Shown here: positions 20,901 to 23,152 of the stretch, in pieces
How positions within the stretch are numbered: the stretch's first letter is position 1
Layout of the letters: every line of letters starts with the position of its first letter
DNA from: a virus
IMG/VR virus record: IMGVR_UViG_3300020457_000105
Coordinates: 1 to 23,152 of that record
DNA: 23,152 nt
Strand: one strand, 5' to 3'
Notes under the pieces: generated by a model
Told to the model about the DNA's origin: nothing
The model's database searches: none
What the model saw: only the letters and a program-made list of their open reading frames with translations
Program-made: the position numbers and the translations under genes

Positions 20901-23152
20901 TGGTGGTGCGGATACTAAACAAAAAGAACCCTCTGATTGGGATGTTATACCTACTACAGGTGATAAGTATGAAATTCGTGGGGCAGGGGATACAAAAGTT
21001 TCAATCAACCCTGCAATACAGCTTTTAGATTATTTAACAAATGGAAGATATGGTAGAGGTTTAGAGATATATACTGCTGGAAGTGACACAGACGAAAAAG
21101 ATATTGATTTAGAAAGCTTTAAGGCTGCTGCACGACAGTGTGATACTCGTTCCGATGTTAATCTTATTCTCCCAAACAGCACGTACGCAGATGATGCCGC
21201 ATGGAATTCTGCAGTATCTAATGCACATAAATGGGAATATCTAAGCACCATTAGTGGAACACCGTACCATCAGTGGGAAGGAACCATAAAAAGTGTTAGC
21301 AAAAATGCCAACGGAACGGTACTTAACAGTGCTGGAACAGGATATGTTCAGGTAACATTCACAAACTGTATTGGAAAAATTGTACATAGGTGGCATAATT
21401 GGAAAAGTTATGATGTTGGTAATGCTGTATATCATCGGGTAGGTACAGGTGTAAACGCAAGAAATAAGGTTTATTTGGTAACATCTGCAGGCACAATAGC
21501 AGAACCAAGCAGCGGTAATGCGGCTTCTCTCACTATTCAAAGAACTACTAGCTCAAGTACTACTGCTGCTGTTCACGGAGTCAGCTCAGGAGGAGCAACA
21601 GAAGCAGATTCAGGAGAACAGCTAAATCCTGTTGTTAAATCATGGACTGGAGGAAGCTATGAGAAAAGCGGTTACTCAATATATGACTCTGATGATGTAA
21701 AATATTGGAGATACTTAGGCTGGCAGAGCCAAGATCAAAGAGAGGTAACACGCCACCAAACAAATGCATTAATTAGAACAGATGCTCCTGTTTTTAATAA
21801 TGTAAATTCAATGCTTGAGCATTTTAATGGTATACTTCGTTATGTTGGTGGAAAATATCAGTTAGATGTTGAAAGTACTACTCCTGCAATTACTAATAAA
21901 TCGATTACAACTACAGCTAACTATACAGGTACTCAGGCTGCGAGTACTTCAAAAAGTTATACTGATCCTCGAATTATTACGGATGAGGATATCATAGGTG
22001 CGATTACAGTTGATGATGCAGGTTTAAAAGGAAGTGCAAACACGGTATCTGTAAGTATTTCGGATCCAAATATTCGATACGATACTCGAAGTGTTAGTTT
22101 TTTCAAGTCCGAATACTTAAAAGAAGATAGAAATATTCCTAAGAAAAAGGATGTAAAAACTCCTTTAGTTACTAACTATTTTAATGCTCGTATGAACGCA
22201 GAGCAGTATCTTGATCAGTCTCGATTTAATCGAAAGATTAATTTTGTAATAGGTTCAAAAGGTCTTTTACTTCTTTCTGGAACTATTATAAAGATAACTT
22301 ACGATAGATTTGGTTGGGTAGATAAAGAATATAGAATATCTAACTTAACTTATCGTGCCGATTGTTCTGTACAAGTTACTGCACACGAGCACGATAATAC
22401 TAGCTATATTGTAACTCCGAAAGAAAAAGATATAGGAGCTCGTCCTGCAGTAGCGGGCCCAGGCGATGAAAGCGCCTCTCCTTCTCCTCCTTCGGGTTTA
22501 ACAGCTACAGGAGCTTCTGCTTCAGTTGAACTAACTTGGAGTAATACTGTTGGTTTTGGTAGTGGAGCAGAAACAGGGTGGAGTACTCAAATATGGTACA
22601 ATATTAATGCGAGTTATTCACATAAAACTGCTAATACTGATTTTGAAAATGGAGCTGTGTTATTACACACAACTACAACAGAAAGCCACTATCTTCACAA
22701 AACTCCAAATATTTTAACAGATACGACTTTTTATTATTGGATTCGTCATGTAAAAGATAGTTTTAAAGTAAAGAATACAAAAATTAAAGAAAGTAGAGGC
22801 TTTTCTGCCTTTACTCCTTTAACAAACCAAAATGGTGTGTCTGGAACAGCAACGGCAGGAGCTGGTAGTAGTGGTATTATCTTTCTGTATAAGAGTTCTA
22901 TAAACGCACCTACTGATGACCCAAGTAATGATAGTACCTTTCCTACTTTGGTTGTTGCCTTGTCGGGAAATAATGCAGGAAAGATAACAGGAGTAGCTAG
23001 TGGCCAAGGCTCTGCAGCTCTTACTTCTAATCAAGTTATAGATACTGCAGGAAATGCAACAGGCTGGTATACTGTACCTCAAAATCCGACAAATGATAGT
23101 CATATCATATGGATTGTTGCGGCAACAGCAAACGCTGCTGGTTCAACAGATG
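17944..23152 (+). CDS. Tail tip / central hub protein, gpJ-like, 3'-truncated (at least 1736 aa)
   Basis: The frame from ATG 17944 (ATGA overlap) is open to the window end with no stop, giving 1736 codons. The N-terminal ~320 residues (DPFLYAHLVKFERI; SPYLLFKGIISKAKIS; WTLTSHWGDFIRVNGRLTVD) look like a gpL-like hub domain. Next come YLPVIYGVQ (~382-391) and LDFVVRGKEIEQYNYDFSYR (~617-636), typical of gpJ-type tip proteins, then NPAIQLLDYLTNGRYGRG (~1022-1039), a J hallmark. An insertion at ~640-1020 includes DFYNGQFITLIQTDADG (~861-880), a motif recurring in phage structural proteins. Another insertion spans ~1100-1200. A fibronectin III-like domain begins near 1516 (PSGLTATGASASVELTW). The last visible ~100 residues are a fibre-like repeat with IIFLYKSS. 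It forms the baseplate hub and contacts the host receptor. Confidence 0.88.
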   Translation, partial: MTTQYTKYDDNPDLQASILSEDPFLYAHLVKFERIPDTDSGLIAEEPSDYSYITDASFDISFNDGSKSVAGTANGSQTYVAGRLLSVGNIADTTEAKVSNVSLTISAISLGSKFTASAENTSATPPVPNNRVNVLNSTSSGCDIKLVDTDFSGTWLDLGFSEGDRITVSSGDGNNNLSVTISSFEDNNFTASCILPNQTPANATNRTDYTITYETDEVTAVLDDPSSTTYNNYINREVTIYKAHIDPDNGNVIGSPYLLFKGIISKAKISDDPNKNSVVTWTLTSHWGDFIRVNGRLTVDDSHRALGANGKPDIAALYRDDYAFDYGFAHGNQAINIIAIYQVQETRYKLKKSGLFGLKTKMKEYQVTVDRDVDLRLNLEAKYLPVIYGVQRTDSIPVFADSLANDPKKIYVAYAICEGEVSGLYDIYVDDQSRICIDKNDSDTRSTQTGEETIDVICEGRMDRGDTLSSAASVRNSRGRGMARSPSGFDYYNGGMYSGIGNWLNYYYFQQNLTPSTPDVGAATGVTHQKQTTLKYPISSRLVFHAGRSHQRADDTLVRIAAAGKSNANAGFKLQSDLSNNSDERADYWTQNHRLLDTAYVVAEFTIAEGDTTIPELDFVVRGKEIEQYNYDFSYRQHPNPTFSSGTITDKRALFKVNNFVDFYRLDNSGANNGRLATGVQIMDATEYLNSRAETVHKFRFDSDPLQGTDVREFYMVPTGTAHSSDSRYPMITWNYKSHSGTVPGNLYQTVTETSGDGNATVANTGTGGGTGVDFTDLAAKIQAALALLGNNLSIGLILNGQTIADRVAEFLKSQANPSTDGSGNTQDNDVAETQVDKNKITTYALLNAIQLASNASSTNDFYNGQFITLIQTDADGVQNRQTREIIDYDGTEKIAYVGNLVDVAAEASAVTGTFVSTSQVTNSLTFTLGNITNLAVDQVISAVSTATATIEEGTRITAIDTDTKTITVDKPVRLIFGAVIQAHASGGADTKQKEPSDWDVIPTTGDKYEIRGAGDTKVSINPAIQLLDYLTNGRYGRGLEIYTAGSDTDEKDIDLESFKAAARQCDTRSDVNLILPNSTYADDAAWNSAVSNAHKWEYLSTISGTPYHQWEGTIKSVSKNANGTVLNSAGTGYVQVTFTNCIGKIVHRWHNWKSYDVGNAVYHRVGTGVNARNKVYLVTSAGTIAEPSSGNAASLTIQRTTSSSTTAAVHGVSSGGATEADSGEQLNPVVKSWTGGSYEKSGYSIYDSDDVKYWRYLGWQSQDQREVTRHQTNALIRTDAPVFNNVNSMLEHFNGILRYVGGKYQLDVESTTPAITNKSITTTANYTGTQAASTSKSYTDPRIITDEDIIGAITVDDAGLKGSANTVSVSISDPNIRYDTRSVSFFKSEYLKEDRNIPKKKDVKTPLVTNYFNARMNAEQYLDQSRFNRKINFVIGSKGLLLLSGTIIKITYDRFGWVDKEYRISNLTYRADCSVQVTAHEHDNTSYIVTPKEKDIGARPAVAGPGDESASPSPPSGLTATGASASVELTWSNTVGFGSGAETGWSTQIWYNINASYSHKTANTDFENGAVLLHTTTTESHYLHKTPNILTDTTFYYWIRHVKDSFKVKNTKIKESRGFSAFTPLTNQNGVSGTATAGAGSSGIIFLYKSSINAPTDDPSNDSTFPTLVVALSGNNAGKITGVASGQGSAALTSNQVIDTAGNATGWYTVPQNPTNDSHIIWIVAATANAAGSTD

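Noticed and set aside
1-23152. tRNA genes, CRISPR arrays, insertion sequences, integrase or attachment sites
   Set aside because: I looked in gaps and across frames and saw no cloverleaf, spaced direct repeats, transposase or recombinase motifs. Intergenic gaps are all about 105 bases or shorter.

Overview
The window is an A+T-rich stretch of a tailed-phage (Caudoviricetes) genome covering the packaging, head and tail genes. Every convincing gene is on the + strand. The order is holin-like protein, large terminase, HNH nuclease, HK97-type portal, prohead protease fused to major capsid protein, connector and neck genes, tail terminator, tail tube, overlapping tail chaperones, a 1452-residue tape measure, and a long tail-tip/hub protein. 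A long tape measure with no sheath or contractile baseplate gene points to a siphovirus. Several proteins (holin-like, tube, tip) remind me of marine phages, but I cannot name the phage or host. The two best promoters are perfect matches to the bacterial housekeeping sigma70 consensus, so host RNA polymerase probably transcribes this region.

Layout. Positions 1-141 hold the end of a small membrane protein. Positions 153-1199 hold tiny genes: a 15-residue cysteine-rich peptide resembling the metal-binding core of bacterial metallothioneins, then five overlapping, extremely Lys/Arg-rich reading frames, each shifted the same way (+1, equivalent to -2) from the one before. Positions 1234-4542 hold the holin-like protein, TerL, HNH and portal, with a consensus promoter before HNH. 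Positions 4535-6520 encode one polypeptide joining protease, coiled-coil scaffold and capsid, followed by a strong intrinsic terminator. Positions 6578-9062 hold connector, neck and tail-terminator genes. Positions 9126-11986 hold two tail-tube-like proteins, both enlarged by beta-rich insertions and separated by a second consensus promoter followed closely by a terminator-like hairpin. Positions 12001-17144 hold the chaperone pair and tape measure. Positions 17144-23152 hold a distal-tail-like protein and a giant hub/receptor-binding protein that runs off the window.

The genes together build a DNA-filled capsid (portal, protease/scaffold/capsid, TerL and HNH), join it to a tail through connector, neck and terminator proteins, and assemble a flexible tail around the tape measure with a tip that contacts the host. 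No small terminase, integrase, replication gene, tRNA or CRISPR array is recognisable here.

The points most worth following up are the same-direction frame cascade of basic ORFs and the matching relation in the tail chaperones, the protease-scaffold-capsid fusion with a possible internal start, the promoter/hairpin/inverted-repeat element at 10751-10832, and the miniature metallothionein-like peptide.
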